Source: Bacteroidales bacterium
Lineage (GTDB): Bacteria; Bacteroidota; Bacteroidia; Bacteroidales; UBA12077
Length of the DNA stretch: 64,000 nucleotides
Direction: 5' to 3'
Assembly: GCA_013138975.1 (NCBI GenBank)
Contig: WTBR01000009.1
Coordinates: 1-64,000 of the forward strand
Part shown: positions 1 to 9,848 of the stretch, one piece after another
Layout: every line of letters begins with the position of its first letter
Position numbering within the stretch: the stretch's first letter is position 1
Notes under the pieces: generated by a model
Told to the model about the DNA's origin: nothing
What the model saw: only the letters and a program-made list of their open reading frames with translations
The model's database searches: none
Position numbers and translations under genes: made by a program

Positions 1-426
1 ATCTTCAATTATCATTAATTCGGCATATACCGAATCAATTTCAACAGGTTCTTTCATTTCCTGAGGTTCCGTATTATATTCTTTGCCATCAGGAGTAAGT
101 ATTGAAATACTATAATTATTTCCAACATTTCCTTGAATACCTCCTACTGATGTTACATATATTCCAGGCTCAGTTTCTTTTAGCACTTCCGACTTGTCAG
201 TATTTTCATAGAGAGTTACTATACAAGCTTCATAAGGAAACTGTTCCATAGTATTAAGGGGTGAAGATGTTGATACTTTAATTGTATAAGGACTTGCTTC
301 GTTAGAAATCAATCCATCAACAACTGTTATTGACTCAAAACCTTTATTTTCTAATAAAAACTCATCTTGGCATCCAAGAATAATAATTGCAAAAATTACT
401 AAAATCGCTTTTGTTTTTTTTCTCAT
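1..426 (-). CDS. DUF4249 lipoprotein, copy D13 (C-terminus outside window)
   Basis: This is the N-terminal 142 codons of the last visible member of the tandem DUF4249 array; the rest lies beyond base 1. The start ATG is at 426-424, 9 nt after the stop of copy D12. It has a lipoprotein signal peptide with lipobox ILGC and CQDEF after the cleavage site, where most other copies have CKDEF. The first half is family-typical: a VVDGLISNE motif, an ETEPGIYVTS segment and a YSISILTPDGKEY segment. No frameshift is seen in the visible part. The array may continue outside the window. Confidence 0.88.
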   Translation of the reverse strand, partial: MRKKTKAILVIFAIIILGCQDEFLLENKGFESITVVDGLISNEASPYTIKVSTSSPLNTMEQFPYEACIVTLYENTDKSEVLKETEPGIYVTSVGGIQGNVGNNYSISILTPDGKEYNTEPQEMKEPVEIDSVYAELMIIED

Positions 427-435
427 AACATATAT

Positions 436-1578
436 TTATTTATCTATCCAAAAAGCGGGTTTAAATGCTTCACCATCATCAAACGTGCAATCAACACACC
501 ATTCCTGAACAATGCCTAATCCTATCTCTGTTAATACATAATAAAATGGAGGATGATAAAACTTTATATATTCTTCTATTTTATATTCTACTTCACAAGG
601 GTTATAATAGAAAGCAACATTAGGTCTATCAAAAAAAATCCTTTTCTGACTAACAGAAGCAACAGTAAAGTTTCCATGAACTGTTTGGTTTGGATTGTTA
701 ATATTTTTTATATTTCCAATAATATTATAGGGTTGATTTGCAACAAGAAAATTTTCTTCAGTAGATTGGTCTGCAATACCTTTCCAAAAATAATATGTTT
801 CTTCTCCAATTGTATATTGTTTAAGAAACAAACTATATCTTTCTTGTAATCTTCTTGAATCTGTTCCCACAAAATGCAGAGGTTGATGAGAAATTTGGGG
901 AACTGATAAATTTGAAGTCTTTGCTGTAAAAAAATAATTGACATTTTGGGTTTTCCAACATGTATAAAGGTTTTCATAGTCCGTAAGTTTACCCGGTATT
1001 GTTACAAACCCATCGAATAATGCATAAAGGCGATAATCAGCTATATATTTATATGTTTCAATCATATTCCACAAGAAATAATTATCTTGAGTACTTGCCA
1101 TTTTACTATCAGTATAAAACTGATAACCTGGTAATCCTAAAGGATAATCTTCATGTTCGTGGTATGATAATTCTGCATAAATTGAATCAATTTCAATCGG
1201 CACTTTCATTTTCTGAGGTTCAGTATAATATTCTTTACCCTCAGGCGTAAGTATTGAAATACTATAGTTGTTTCCAACAATCCCTTGAATACCGTCGATA
1301 GAAGTAACATATATACCCGGTTCAGTTTCTGTAAGTACTTCAGATTTGTCAGTGTTTTCATTTAAGATTACCGTACAAGCTTCTAAGTGAATCTTTTCTT
1401 CTAAGGGAAGAGGAGAGGCTAATGATAATTTAATGGTATAGGGACCTGGTTCATTAGTTATCATTCCATCTACAACCATTATTGGTTTATAATTCGTTGT
1501 TTCTATTAAAAACTCGTCTTTACATCCAAGAATTATAATTGCAAAAATTAATATGAAAGATTTTGTTTTTTTCCTCAT
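436..1578 (-). CDS. DUF4249 lipoprotein, copy D12
   Basis: 380 aa, predicted outer-membrane lipoprotein. Signal peptide residues 1-19 with lipobox ILGC, then CKDEF. It differs from its neighbours D8-D11 in the second variable segment, just before the C-terminal Cys pair. It has the Pro-Phe-Tyr type (HPPFYYV, residues about 342-348) rather than the Cys-cluster type. The ending is CVDCTFDDGEAFKPAFWIDK, with an unusual Asp-Asp-Gly and Ala-Phe in place of the usual Gly-Gly and Asp-Phe. Nine nucleotides separate it from D11 upstream and 9 from D13 downstream, consistent with co-transcription. The function of the family is unknown. Confidence 0.9.
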   Translation of the reverse strand: MRKKTKSFILIFAIIILGCKDEFLIETTNYKPIMVVDGMITNEPGPYTIKLSLASPLPLEEKIHLEACTVILNENTDKSEVLTETEPGIYVTSIDGIQGIVGNNYSISILTPEGKEYYTEPQKMKVPIEIDSIYAELSYHEHEDYPLGLPGYQFYTDSKMASTQDNYFLWNMIETYKYIADYRLYALFDGFVTIPGKLTDYENLYTCWKTQNVNYFFTAKTSNLSVPQISHQPLHFVGTDSRRLQERYSLFLKQYTIGEETYYFWKGIADQSTEENFLVANQPYNIIGNIKNINNPNQTVHGNFTVASVSQKRIFFDRPNVAFYYNPCEVEYKIEEYIKFYHPPFYYVLTEIGLGIVQEWCVDCTFDDGEAFKPAFWIDK

Positions 1579-1587
1579 AATTTACAT

Positions 1588-2724
1588 TTATTTATCAATC
1601 CAAAAATCAGGTTTGATTATTTTGCCACCCTTACTTGTACAATCTATACAACGTTCATATGCTTTACCTGCCATCCTTTCATCTATTGAAATATAAAACC
1701 ATGGTGGAGGGCCACAGTTCTGACAAACAATACAAATTTGATAATAAAAAGCATTGTTAGGTCTGTCAACAAATATCCTTTTTTGAGTAACTGATGCTAC
1801 CGTAAAGTATCCATAAACCGATTCTTTGGAATTATTTGTATTTTTTACATTTCCGGTAATATTATAAGGTTGACTTGCAACAAGAAAATTATCTTGGGAG
1901 ATTTGATCTTCAATACTTTTCCAATAGTAATACGCTTTTTCTTCTATTGAATATTGTTTTAAAAGAAGACTATATCTTTCTTGCAATCTTCTAGAATCTG
2001 TCCCAACAAAATGGAGTGGTTGTCGTGATATTTTTGGAAAAGTCAAATTAGAAGTTTTTCCAGTAAAGATATAACCGGGATTTTGGGTTTTCCAGCATCT
2101 GTAATTATTTTCATATTCTGGAAGAGAACCTAAACTCATAAGAAGAAGGGAATCTCCAGTCCAAACTGAATGAAGACGAAAGTCAGCTGTATACTGATAT
2201 GTTTCAATCATATTCCACAAAAAATAACTTTCTTGATTAGATGTCGTTTTCGTATCGGTATAAAATTGATAACCAGGTAGTCCAAAAGGATAATCTTCCT
2301 TTTCTAATTTTATCAATTCTGCATAAATTGAATCAATTCCTATTGGTACTTTCATTTCCTGAGGTTCCGAATTGTATTCTTTACCCTCTGGTGTAAGTAT
2401 TGAGATACTATAGTTGTTTCCAACAATCCCTTGAATACCGTCTGCAGAAGTAACATATATTCCCGGTTCAGTTTCTGTAAGCACTTCAGATTTGTCAGTG
2501 TTTTCATATAAGCTTATTGTACAGCCTTTTAAACAAACTTTTTCTTCTAAGGGAAGAGGAGAGTCTAATGATAATTTAATGGTATAAGGACCTGGTTCAT
2601 TAGTTATCATTCCATCTACAACCATTATTGGTTTATAATTCGTTGTTTCTAATAAAAACTCGTCTTTGCATCCAAGAAGTATTATTGCAAAAATTAATAA
2701 GAAATATTTTGTTTTATACCTCAT
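1588..2724 (-). CDS. DUF4249 lipoprotein, copy D11
   Basis: 378 aa. The lipobox is LLGC followed by KDEF. The first 45 or so codons and the intergenic bases before them are almost identical to those of D10, which suggests a recent duplication or gene conversion. The second variable segment is of the Cys-cluster type (QICIVCQNC), followed by Pro-rich GPPPWF. The first variable segment (about residues 185-210) contains a Leu/Ser-rich stretch unlike the other copies. It ends CIDCTSKGG...KPDFWIDK. Confidence 0.9.
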   Translation of the reverse strand: MRYKTKYFLLIFAIILLGCKDEFLLETTNYKPIMVVDGMITNEPGPYTIKLSLDSPLPLEEKVCLKGCTISLYENTDKSEVLTETEPGIYVTSADGIQGIVGNNYSISILTPEGKEYNSEPQEMKVPIGIDSIYAELIKLEKEDYPFGLPGYQFYTDTKTTSNQESYFLWNMIETYQYTADFRLHSVWTGDSLLLMSLGSLPEYENNYRCWKTQNPGYIFTGKTSNLTFPKISRQPLHFVGTDSRRLQERYSLLLKQYSIEEKAYYYWKSIEDQISQDNFLVASQPYNITGNVKNTNNSKESVYGYFTVASVTQKRIFVDRPNNAFYYQICIVCQNCGPPPWFYISIDERMAGKAYERCIDCTSKGGKIIKPDFWIDK

Positions 2725-2733
2725 AATTTACAT

Positions 2734-3870
2734 TTATTTATCTATCCAAAAATCGGGTCTTGTAACCTCACCACCTTCTGAAGTACAATCTAAACAATCT
2801 GATTGTACTGTTCCGTATCGTCCTATATCTGATAAAACCCAAAATTGTGTACAAGGTGGTGTATAACATACATAACATTTTTCAAAATAAAAGTCAACTT
2901 CAGGAGGTCTGTTAACAAAGGTTCTTTTTTGAGTAGCTGTTGCTACAGTAAAGTATCCATAAACCGATTCATCGTGATTGTTTATGTTTTTTATATTTCC
3001 AGTAATATTATAAGGTTGACTTACAACAAGAAAATTTTCTTGTGAAATCTGATCTTCAATACTTTTCCAATAGTAATATGCTTCTTTTCCTATTGAATAT
3101 TGCATAAGAAGTAAACTATATCTTAATTGTAATCTTTTTGAATCTGTACCAACAAAATTTAGAGGCTGATTAGATAATTTTGGAATAGTTAAATTTGAAG
3201 TCTTTCCTGTAAACATATAACCGGTATTTTGAGTTTTCCAACACCAATATACATCTTCAAATCTGCTACTGGTATCTATCCCTGCTATTTGTAGTCCATT
3301 TTCAGTCATAGTAGCCCAAAGTGGATAATCCGGATTATATCGATATGTTTCGTACATATTCCACAAAATATAGCTGTCTTGATTTGGAGCTACTTTAGTA
3401 GTAGTGTAAAATTTATAACCTGGTAATCCATAAACATAGTTCTCATCAGCTAAATACATAAATTCCACATAAATTGAATCAATTTCTATTGGTTCTTTCA
3501 TTTCCTGAGGTTCTGTATTGTATTCTTTCCCATCAGGAGTAATTATTGAAATACTATAGTTGTTCCCAACAATCCCTTGGATACCATCTGTAGAAGTAAC
3601 ATATACACCTGGTTCAGTTTCTGTAAGCACTTCAGATTTGTCAGTGTTTTCATACAAGCTTACTGTACAGTTTTTTAAACAAACTTCTTCTTCTAAGGGA
3701 AGAGGAGAGTCTAATGATAATTTAATAGTATAAGGACCCGGTTCGTTAGTTATCATTCCATCTACAACCATTATTGGTTTATAATTCGTTGTTTCTAATA
3801 AAAACTCATCTTTGCATCCAAGTATTATTATTGCAAAAATTAATAAGAAATATTTTGTTTTATACCTCAT
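2734..3870 (-). CDS. DUF4249 lipoprotein, copy D10
   Basis: 378 aa. Lipobox ILGC, then KDEF. Its signal peptide differs from that of D11 by one residue. The first variable segment (WATMTENGLQIAG, about residues 185-197) is unique to this copy. The second variable segment is of the Cys-cluster type (KCYVCYTPPC). The C-terminus reads CLDCTSEGG followed by RPDFWIDK. The spacing to both neighbours is 9 nt. Confidence 0.9.
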   Translation of the reverse strand: MRYKTKYFLLIFAIIILGCKDEFLLETTNYKPIMVVDGMITNEPGPYTIKLSLDSPLPLEEEVCLKNCTVSLYENTDKSEVLTETEPGVYVTSTDGIQGIVGNNYSISIITPDGKEYNTEPQEMKEPIEIDSIYVEFMYLADENYVYGLPGYKFYTTTKVAPNQDSYILWNMYETYRYNPDYPLWATMTENGLQIAGIDTSSRFEDVYWCWKTQNTGYMFTGKTSNLTIPKLSNQPLNFVGTDSKRLQLRYSLLLMQYSIGKEAYYYWKSIEDQISQENFLVVSQPYNITGNIKNINNHDESVYGYFTVATATQKRTFVNRPPEVDFYFEKCYVCYTPPCTQFWVLSDIGRYGTVQSDCLDCTSEGGEVTRPDFWIDK

Positions 3871-3879
3871 AATTTACAT

Positions 3880-5055
3880 TTATTTATCAATCCAAAAATC
3901 AGGTTTAGTTATTTCACCACCTTTAGATGTGCAATCAATACAAGGTTCGCTTACTATTCCCTTTATTGAAATAACGCGACCATCTGGCTCCACTCTTAAT
4001 GTTGAAACTATAAAAATTGGAGGGGTACTTGGACAGTCTTGGTCTTCATAGCAAATAGCACATTTTTCGTAATAAAATGCATTGTTAGGTCTGTCTACAA
4101 AAATTCTTTTTTGAATAGCTGATGCTACCGTAAAGTATCCATAAACAATTTCATCTGGATTATTTTTATTTTTTAAATTTCCAGTAATGTTATAAGGTTG
4201 ACTTGCAACAAGAAAATTTTCTTGTGAAATTTGATCTTCAATGCTTTTCCAATGATTATATGCTTCTTCTCCTATTAAATATTGCCTAAGAAGTAAACTG
4301 TATCTTTCTTGCAATCTTTTTGTGTCAGTTCCTACAAAATGTAGTGGTTGTTTTGATAGATTCCTTACAGTCAAATTAGAAGTCTTTGCAGTAAATATAG
4401 AACCAGAATTTTGGGTCTTCCAGCACCTTTTATTATTTTCATATTGAGGAAGTTGACCTAATTCAATATAAAACCAATCGCCTTCTTCATCTATAACTGC
4501 ATAAAGATCATAATCTGCTGTATACTGATATGTTTCAATCATATTCCACAAGAAATAGTTTTCTTGATTAGATGTCGTTTTTGTATCGATATAAAATTGA
4601 TAACCGGGCAATCCAAAAGGATAATCTTCGTGTTCGAGGTATGCAAATTCTGCATAAAGTGAATCAATTTCTACTAAGTCTTTCATTTCCTGAGCTTCTG
4701 TGAAATATTCTTTACCCTCGGGTGTAACTATTGAAATACTATAATTATTTCCAACAATCCCTTGAATACCATCTGCAGAAGTAACATATATTCCCGGTTC
4801 AGTTTCTGTAAGCACTTCAGATTTGTCACTGTTTTCATATAAGCTTACCATACAAGCTTCTAATTGAACCTTTTCTTTTAAGGGAAGAGGAGAATCTAAT
4901 GATAATTGAATGGTATAAGGCCCCGGTTCATTAGTTATCATCCCATCAACAACCATTATTGGTTTATAATTCGTTGTTTCCAATAAAAACTCATCTTTGC
5001 ATCCAAGAATTATTAATGCAAAAATTAATAAGAAAGGTTTTGTTTTTTTCATCAT
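3880..5055 (-). CDS. DUF4249 lipoprotein, copy D9
   Basis: 391 aa. Lipobox ILGC, then KDEF. It is longer than D10-D12 because of an extended stretch after its Cys cluster (KCAICYEDQDC, then a Val/Arg/Asp-rich beta-like segment). The first variable segment is acidic (IDEEGDWFYIELG). The conserved middle block (CWKTQN, TAKTSNL, FVGTDTKRLQERYSLLL) is intact. It ends CIDCTSKGG and KPDFWIDK. Confidence 0.9.
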   Translation of the reverse strand: MMKKTKPFLLIFALIILGCKDEFLLETTNYKPIMVVDGMITNEPGPYTIQLSLDSPLPLKEKVQLEACMVSLYENSDKSEVLTETEPGIYVTSADGIQGIVGNNYSISIVTPEGKEYFTEAQEMKDLVEIDSLYAEFAYLEHEDYPFGLPGYQFYIDTKTTSNQENYFLWNMIETYQYTADYDLYAVIDEEGDWFYIELGQLPQYENNKRCWKTQNSGSIFTAKTSNLTVRNLSKQPLHFVGTDTKRLQERYSLLLRQYLIGEEAYNHWKSIEDQISQENFLVASQPYNITGNLKNKNNPDEIVYGYFTVASAIQKRIFVDRPNNAFYYEKCAICYEDQDCPSTPPIFIVSTLRVEPDGRVISIKGIVSEPCIDCTSKGGEITKPDFWIDK

Positions 5056-5064
5056 AACTTACAA

Positions 5065-6228
5065 TTATTTATCAATCCAAAAATCAGGTTTAGTTGTTTC
5101 ACCACCTTTTAATGTACAATCTATGCAGGGTTCTTTTACTTCTCCCATTAAATAAGTACTACTACCATCTGCTTCTATTCTAGATGTTGAAATGTAAAAA
5201 ATTGGAGTATTACCAACACAATCTTTAGTGCAAACAAAACATCTATCAAAATAAAAAGCATTGTTAGGCCTGTCAATAAAAATTCTTTTTTGAGTAACTG
5301 ATGCTACCATAAAGTATCCATAAACGGATTCTTTGGAATTATTCGTATTTTTTATATTTCCGATAATATTATAAGGTTGAGTTGCAACAAGAAAATTTTC
5401 TTGTGACATTTGACCATTAATGCTTATCCAATAGTAATATGCTTCTTCTCCTATTAAATATTGCTTAAGAAGTAAACTGTATCTTTCTTGCAATTTTCTG
5501 GAATCTGTCCCAACAAAATGTAGTGGTTGTTTGAATATATTCGGAATAGTCAAATTAGAAGTCTTTGCAGTAAATATATAACCTGTATTTTGGGTCTTCC
5601 AGCACCTATACGTATTTTCATATTGAGGAAGTTGACCTAAATCCATGAAAAAAAAGTCCATTCCATCAAAAATTGAATTAAGATGAAAATCTGCTGTATA
5701 CTGATATGTTTCAATCATATTCCACAAGAAATAGTTTTCTTGATTAGATGCCGTTTTCGTATTGATATAAAATTGATAACCTGGTAATCCATAAGGATAA
5801 TCTTTATGTTCGAGGTATGCTAATTCTGTATAAAGTGTATCAATTTCTACTAAGTCTTTCATTTCCTGAGGTTCTGTATTATATTCTTTCCCTTCAGGAG
5901 TAAGTATTGAAATACTATAATTATTTCCAACAATCCCTTGAATACCATCTGCAGAAGTAACATATATTCCTGGCTCAGTTTCTGTAAGCACTTCAGATTT
6001 GTCACTGTTTTCATATAAGCTTACTGTACAGCCTTTTAAACAAACTTCTTCTTCTAAGGGAAGAGGAGAGTCTAATGATAATTCAATAGTATAAGGACCT
6101 GGTTCGTTAGTTATCATTCCGTCCACAACCATTGTTGGTTTATAATTTGTAGTTTCTATTAAAAACTCATCTTTGCATCCAAGAATTATTATTGCAAAAA
6201 TTATTAGAATATATTTAATTTTAGCCAT
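5065..6228 (-). CDS. DUF4249 lipoprotein, copy D8
   Basis: 387 aa. It starts MAKIKYILI, a signal peptide different from D9-D12, but keeps lipobox ILGC and KDEF. The first variable segment (SIFDGMDFFFMDLG) resembles that of D6. The second is of the Cys-cluster type (RCFVCTKDC) followed by a long beta-like extension as in D6 and D9, so D6, D8 and D9 share one C-terminal cassette. It ends CIDCTLKGG and KPDFWIDK. Confidence 0.9.
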   Translation of the reverse strand: MAKIKYILIIFAIIILGCKDEFLIETTNYKPTMVVDGMITNEPGPYTIELSLDSPLPLEEEVCLKGCTVSLYENSDKSEVLTETEPGIYVTSADGIQGIVGNNYSISILTPEGKEYNTEPQEMKDLVEIDTLYTELAYLEHKDYPYGLPGYQFYINTKTASNQENYFLWNMIETYQYTADFHLNSIFDGMDFFFMDLGQLPQYENTYRCWKTQNTGYIFTAKTSNLTIPNIFKQPLHFVGTDSRKLQERYSLLLKQYLIGEEAYYYWISINGQMSQENFLVATQPYNIIGNIKNTNNSKESVYGYFMVASVTQKRIFIDRPNNAFYFDRCFVCTKDCVGNTPIFYISTSRIEADGSSTYLMGEVKEPCIDCTLKGGETTKPDFWIDK

Positions 6229-6243
6229 AATTCAGATTGTTAT

Positions 6244-7431
6244 TTATTTATCTATCCAAAAATCTGGTTTGAAATTATTTCCTCCACTTAATGTACATTT
6301 AATGCAAGATTCACTAGTTAAAACACCAAATCCAAAACTATTCCCATATTCAATTAGGTAGAATGGAGGGTTTGCATTTTCAAATAAACTTTGTATAGTT
6401 CCAGGATCAGTATATAATTCGCAAATATTATAATGAAATTCTTCCTTTGGTTTATCAACGAAAATTCTTTTTTGCGCAACAGAGGCTGCGGTAAAATTTC
6501 CAAAAATCATTTCATTAGGATTATTTTTATTTTTAATATTCCCAATAATATTATATGGTTGTTTAGAGATTAAAATATTTTCATCAGTGGTATATTCCTC
6601 AATTCTTTTCCAATAATAATAGGTATCTTTATTAACTGTATATTGTTTGAGGTTTAGGCTGTATCTTTTCTTCAATTTTTTAGTATCGGTTCCAACAAAT
6701 AGTATGGGTTGTCCAATTATTTTAGGGATGTTTAAATTTGTGGTTTTCCCTGTAAAAACATAGTTTATATTTTGGGATTTCCAGCATGTGAAATAATCGC
6801 TTTTATATTCTTGAACTATTGGCATTCTAAGTAGAAGGTTTGTATCCAGCTCTGGCTTATAGAAACGAATATCCATTAACTTATAATCAACAGTATATTC
6901 AAATGTTTCTGTTGCTTTCCATAAAAAATAGTTATCCTGACTTGGCGAGGTTTCAGTATCTAAATAAAATTGATAGCCTGGTAATCCTTCAGGATATTCT
7001 TCTTTATTAACTTTAATTACTTTCGTGTATATTGATTCAATTTCAATAGGTTCTTTCATTTCTTGTAGATCAGATTCATACTCCTTATTATCTGGTGTAA
7101 GAATTGAAATACTGTAATTATTCCCTATTACTCCCTGAATACCTCCTTCGGAAGAAACATATATACCCGGCTCGTTTTCTGAAAGTACTTCTGATTTATT
7201 TGAGTTTTCATATATAGTTACTGTGCATCCTTCAACTTGAGTTTTTCCTTCTTCTCTGGGAAGAGGAGAAGAAAATGATATTTTAATGGTATAAGGACCC
7301 GGTTCATTAGTTATCATTCCATCAACAACCATTATTGGTTTATAATTCGTTGTTTCCAATAAAAACTCTTCTTTGCATCCAAGAAGTATTATTGCAAAAA
7401 TTAATAAAATAGATTTTGTTTTTTTCCTCAT
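6244..7431 (-). CDS. DUF4249 lipoprotein, copy D7
   Basis: 395 aa. Lipobox LLGC followed by KEEF, the only copy with Glu in place of Asp at +3. Its first variable segment (IRFYKPELDTNLLLRM) and second variable segment (ICELYTDPGTIQSLFEN, then NPPFYLIE) are of the Pro-Phe-Tyr type. It therefore interrupts the run of Cys-cluster copies D6 and D8-D11. It ends CIKCTLSGGNNFKPDFWIDK. Confidence 0.9.
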   Translation of the reverse strand: MRKKTKSILLIFAIILLGCKEEFLLETTNYKPIMVVDGMITNEPGPYTIKISFSSPLPREEGKTQVEGCTVTIYENSNKSEVLSENEPGIYVSSEGGIQGVIGNNYSISILTPDNKEYESDLQEMKEPIEIESIYTKVIKVNKEEYPEGLPGYQFYLDTETSPSQDNYFLWKATETFEYTVDYKLMDIRFYKPELDTNLLLRMPIVQEYKSDYFTCWKSQNINYVFTGKTTNLNIPKIIGQPILFVGTDTKKLKKRYSLNLKQYTVNKDTYYYWKRIEEYTTDENILISKQPYNIIGNIKNKNNPNEMIFGNFTAASVAQKRIFVDKPKEEFHYNICELYTDPGTIQSLFENANPPFYLIEYGNSFGFGVLTSESCIKCTLSGGNNFKPDFWIDK

Positions 7432-7440
7432 AGCTTACAT

Positions 7441-8613
7441 TTATTTATCTATCCAAAAATCTGGTTTAGTAATTTCACCACCATTAAATGTACAATCTAT
7501 GCAGGGTACTTTTACTTGTCCGGTTGCAGTAATAATTGTGCCATTATCATCTATTAGATCTACTGTAACGTAAAACTGTGGAACTGCTCTACTACAGTCT
7601 TTAAAACAAACAAAACAAATCTCATAATAAAAAGGATTGTTCGGTCTATCTACAAAAACTCTTTTTTGAGTAGCTGATGCTACCGTAAAGTATCCATAAA
7701 CGGGGTCATTTGGATTATTAATATTTTTTATGTTTCCAGTAATGTTATAAGGTTGAGTTGCGACAAGGAAATTTTCTTGTGAAATTTGATCTTCAATACT
7801 TTTCCAATAGTAATATGCTTCTTCTCCTATTGAATATTGTTTAAGGAGAACGCTATATCTTTCTTGCAATCTTTTTGTATCAGTTCCTACAAAATGTAGT
7901 GGTTGATGAGATATTTTTGGAATAGTCAAATTGGAAGTCTTTCCTGTAAATATGTAACCGGGATTTTGAGTCTTCCAACACCTATAAGTATTTTCATATT
8001 GAGGAATTTCTCCTAAGCTCATAAAATAACTTATCTCTCCATCAAAAATTGAACTAAGTTTAAAATCAGCTGTATACTGATATGTTTCAATCATATTCCA
8101 TAAAAAATAGTTTTCTTGATTAGATGTCGCTTTCGTATCGATATAAAATTGATAACCCGGTAATCCAAAAGGATAATCTATTTCTTCGTGGTATAATAAT
8201 TCAGTGTAAAGCGAGTCAATCTCCACTGGTTCTTTCATTTCCTGAGGTTTCGTATTGTATTCTTTACCATCAGGTGTAATTATTGAGATACTATATGTAT
8301 TCCCAATTACACCTTGAATACCATCTTCTGATATAACATATATCCCAGGTTCATTTTCTAAAAAATCATCTGATTTAATAGAATTTTCATACAAAGTTAC
8401 TGTGCATCCTTCCAATGGAATTTCTTTTTCTTCTTTAGGCAGAGGAGAGGCTAATGATAATTTAATTACATAAGGCCCCTCTTCATTAGAAATCATTCCA
8501 TCAACAACCATTATTGGTTTATACTTGGTTGTTTCTAATAAAAACTCGTCTTTGCATCCAAGAGTCAATATTGAAAGGATTATTAGAATGTTTTTAATAT
8601 TCGAATTTATCAT
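7441..8613 (-). CDS. DUF4249 lipoprotein, copy D6
   Basis: 390 aa. Lipobox LTLGC, then KDEF. The N-terminal domain is diverged (SIKSDDFLENEPG), while the C-terminal half from the CWKTQN block onward is close to D8 and D9. The two halves therefore appear to have different histories. The second variable segment is of the Cys-cluster type (ICFVCFKDC). It ends CIDCTFNGG and KPDFWIDK. Confidence 0.9.
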   Translation of the reverse strand: MINSNIKNILIILSILTLGCKDEFLLETTKYKPIMVVDGMISNEEGPYVIKLSLASPLPKEEKEIPLEGCTVTLYENSIKSDDFLENEPGIYVISEDGIQGVIGNTYSISIITPDGKEYNTKPQEMKEPVEIDSLYTELLYHEEIDYPFGLPGYQFYIDTKATSNQENYFLWNMIETYQYTADFKLSSIFDGEISYFMSLGEIPQYENTYRCWKTQNPGYIFTGKTSNLTIPKISHQPLHFVGTDTKRLQERYSVLLKQYSIGEEAYYYWKSIEDQISQENFLVATQPYNITGNIKNINNPNDPVYGYFTVASATQKRVFVDRPNNPFYYEICFVCFKDCSRAVPQFYVTVDLIDDNGTIITATGQVKVPCIDCTFNGGEITKPDFWIDK

Positions 8614-8621
8614 AGCTCAAA

Positions 8622-9824
8622 TTATTTATCTATCCAAAATTCTGGTTTGATATTAGTACCACCTGCTTTTCTACAGTCAATGCAATTAAAGTCAACCATA
8701 CCTTCTACTGTACCAGAAACTTTAACATAATAAAAAGGAGGTGACCTTTGTAAAAATCTGTCATACATTGCTTGTTCATCGGTAATTACATTGCAGTATG
8801 GATAATAAAATGGTTTTCTTGGATTGTCGACAAAAATTCTTTTTTGATTAACAGATGCAACTGTAAAAAATCCAAAAATTAATTCATTGGGATTATTAGC
8901 ATTTATAATATTTCCTTTAATGTTATACGGTTGAGTAGAAACAAGAAGATTCTCTTGTGAACTTTGTTCTTGAATACCTTCCCAGAAATAATATGCTTCT
9001 TTACCAATTGTATATTGATTAAGTAAAATGCTATATCTATTTGTAAGTCTTTTTGAATCTGTACCAACAAAAATGAGAGGTTGTTGAGTGATTTTTGGAA
9101 TAGCTAGATTTGTTGTTTTACCAGTATAGATATAATTAATATCTTGAGTATTCCAACATGTGTACAGATTGTTTTTATAAATATTGAATAATGTATCGTT
9201 AATAATTTCTTGGGGAATCCATGTTGAATCGTTTATCCATAGTGGTTCCATACCAAAATAAATTCTAGATAACTCATAATCATTATTATATTGATATGAT
9301 TCGGTCATCTTCCATAAGAAATAGTTATCTTGATCAGGCGCCGTTTTGGTATCTGTATAGAATTGATAGCCTGGTAAACCGAAGGGATATCCGTCTTTGT
9401 TTATTACCATTTCTTCTGCATAAATTGATTCTATATCAACAGGTTCTTTAATTATTTGATATTCGGTATTATATTCTTCTCCTTCAGGAGTTATAATAGA
9501 AATTCTATATTCATTTCCAATAACTCCATGAATACCGGTTTCAGATGTTACATATATACCAGGCTCATTTTCGTAAAGTACTTCTGATTTATTTGAATTT
9601 TCAAATAAGGTTACTTTACAGCCTTGAAAAGGAATTTCGCCATATTCATTAACAGGTGTAGATTGTGTTATTTTTATAATATAAGGACCTTTTTCATTAG
9701 AAATCAATCCATCAACAACCAATATTGGTTTATAATTATCTGTTTCCAATAAAAACTCATCTTTGCAACCTAGAGTAATTATTAAAACGATTATTAGAAC
9801 ATATTTAATTTTTATAGTCTTCAA
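8622..9824 (-). CDS. DUF4249 lipoprotein, copy D5
   Basis: 400 aa, the longest copy. Lipobox ITLGC, then KDEF. An enlarged first variable segment (about residues 185-220, Trp- and Ile-rich) accounts for the extra length. It is intermediate between the two sub-groups of the array: the C-terminus reads CIDCRKAGG and KPEFWIDK, with Arg and Glu as in D1-D4, but much of the middle matches D6-D12. The second variable segment is of the Pro-Phe-Tyr type (RSPPFYYVK). Confidence 0.9.
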   Translation of the reverse strand: MKTIKIKYVLIIVLIITLGCKDEFLLETDNYKPILVVDGLISNEKGPYIIKITQSTPVNEYGEIPFQGCKVTLFENSNKSEVLYENEPGIYVTSETGIHGVIGNEYRISIITPEGEEYNTEYQIIKEPVDIESIYAEEMVINKDGYPFGLPGYQFYTDTKTAPDQDNYFLWKMTESYQYNNDYELSRIYFGMEPLWINDSTWIPQEIINDTLFNIYKNNLYTCWNTQDINYIYTGKTTNLAIPKITQQPLIFVGTDSKRLTNRYSILLNQYTIGKEAYYFWEGIQEQSSQENLLVSTQPYNIKGNIINANNPNELIFGFFTVASVNQKRIFVDNPRKPFYYPYCNVITDEQAMYDRFLQRSPPFYYVKVSGTVEGMVDFNCIDCRKAGGTNIKPEFWIDK

Positions 9825-9848
9825 AATTTAAGTATTTTTTTTTACAAT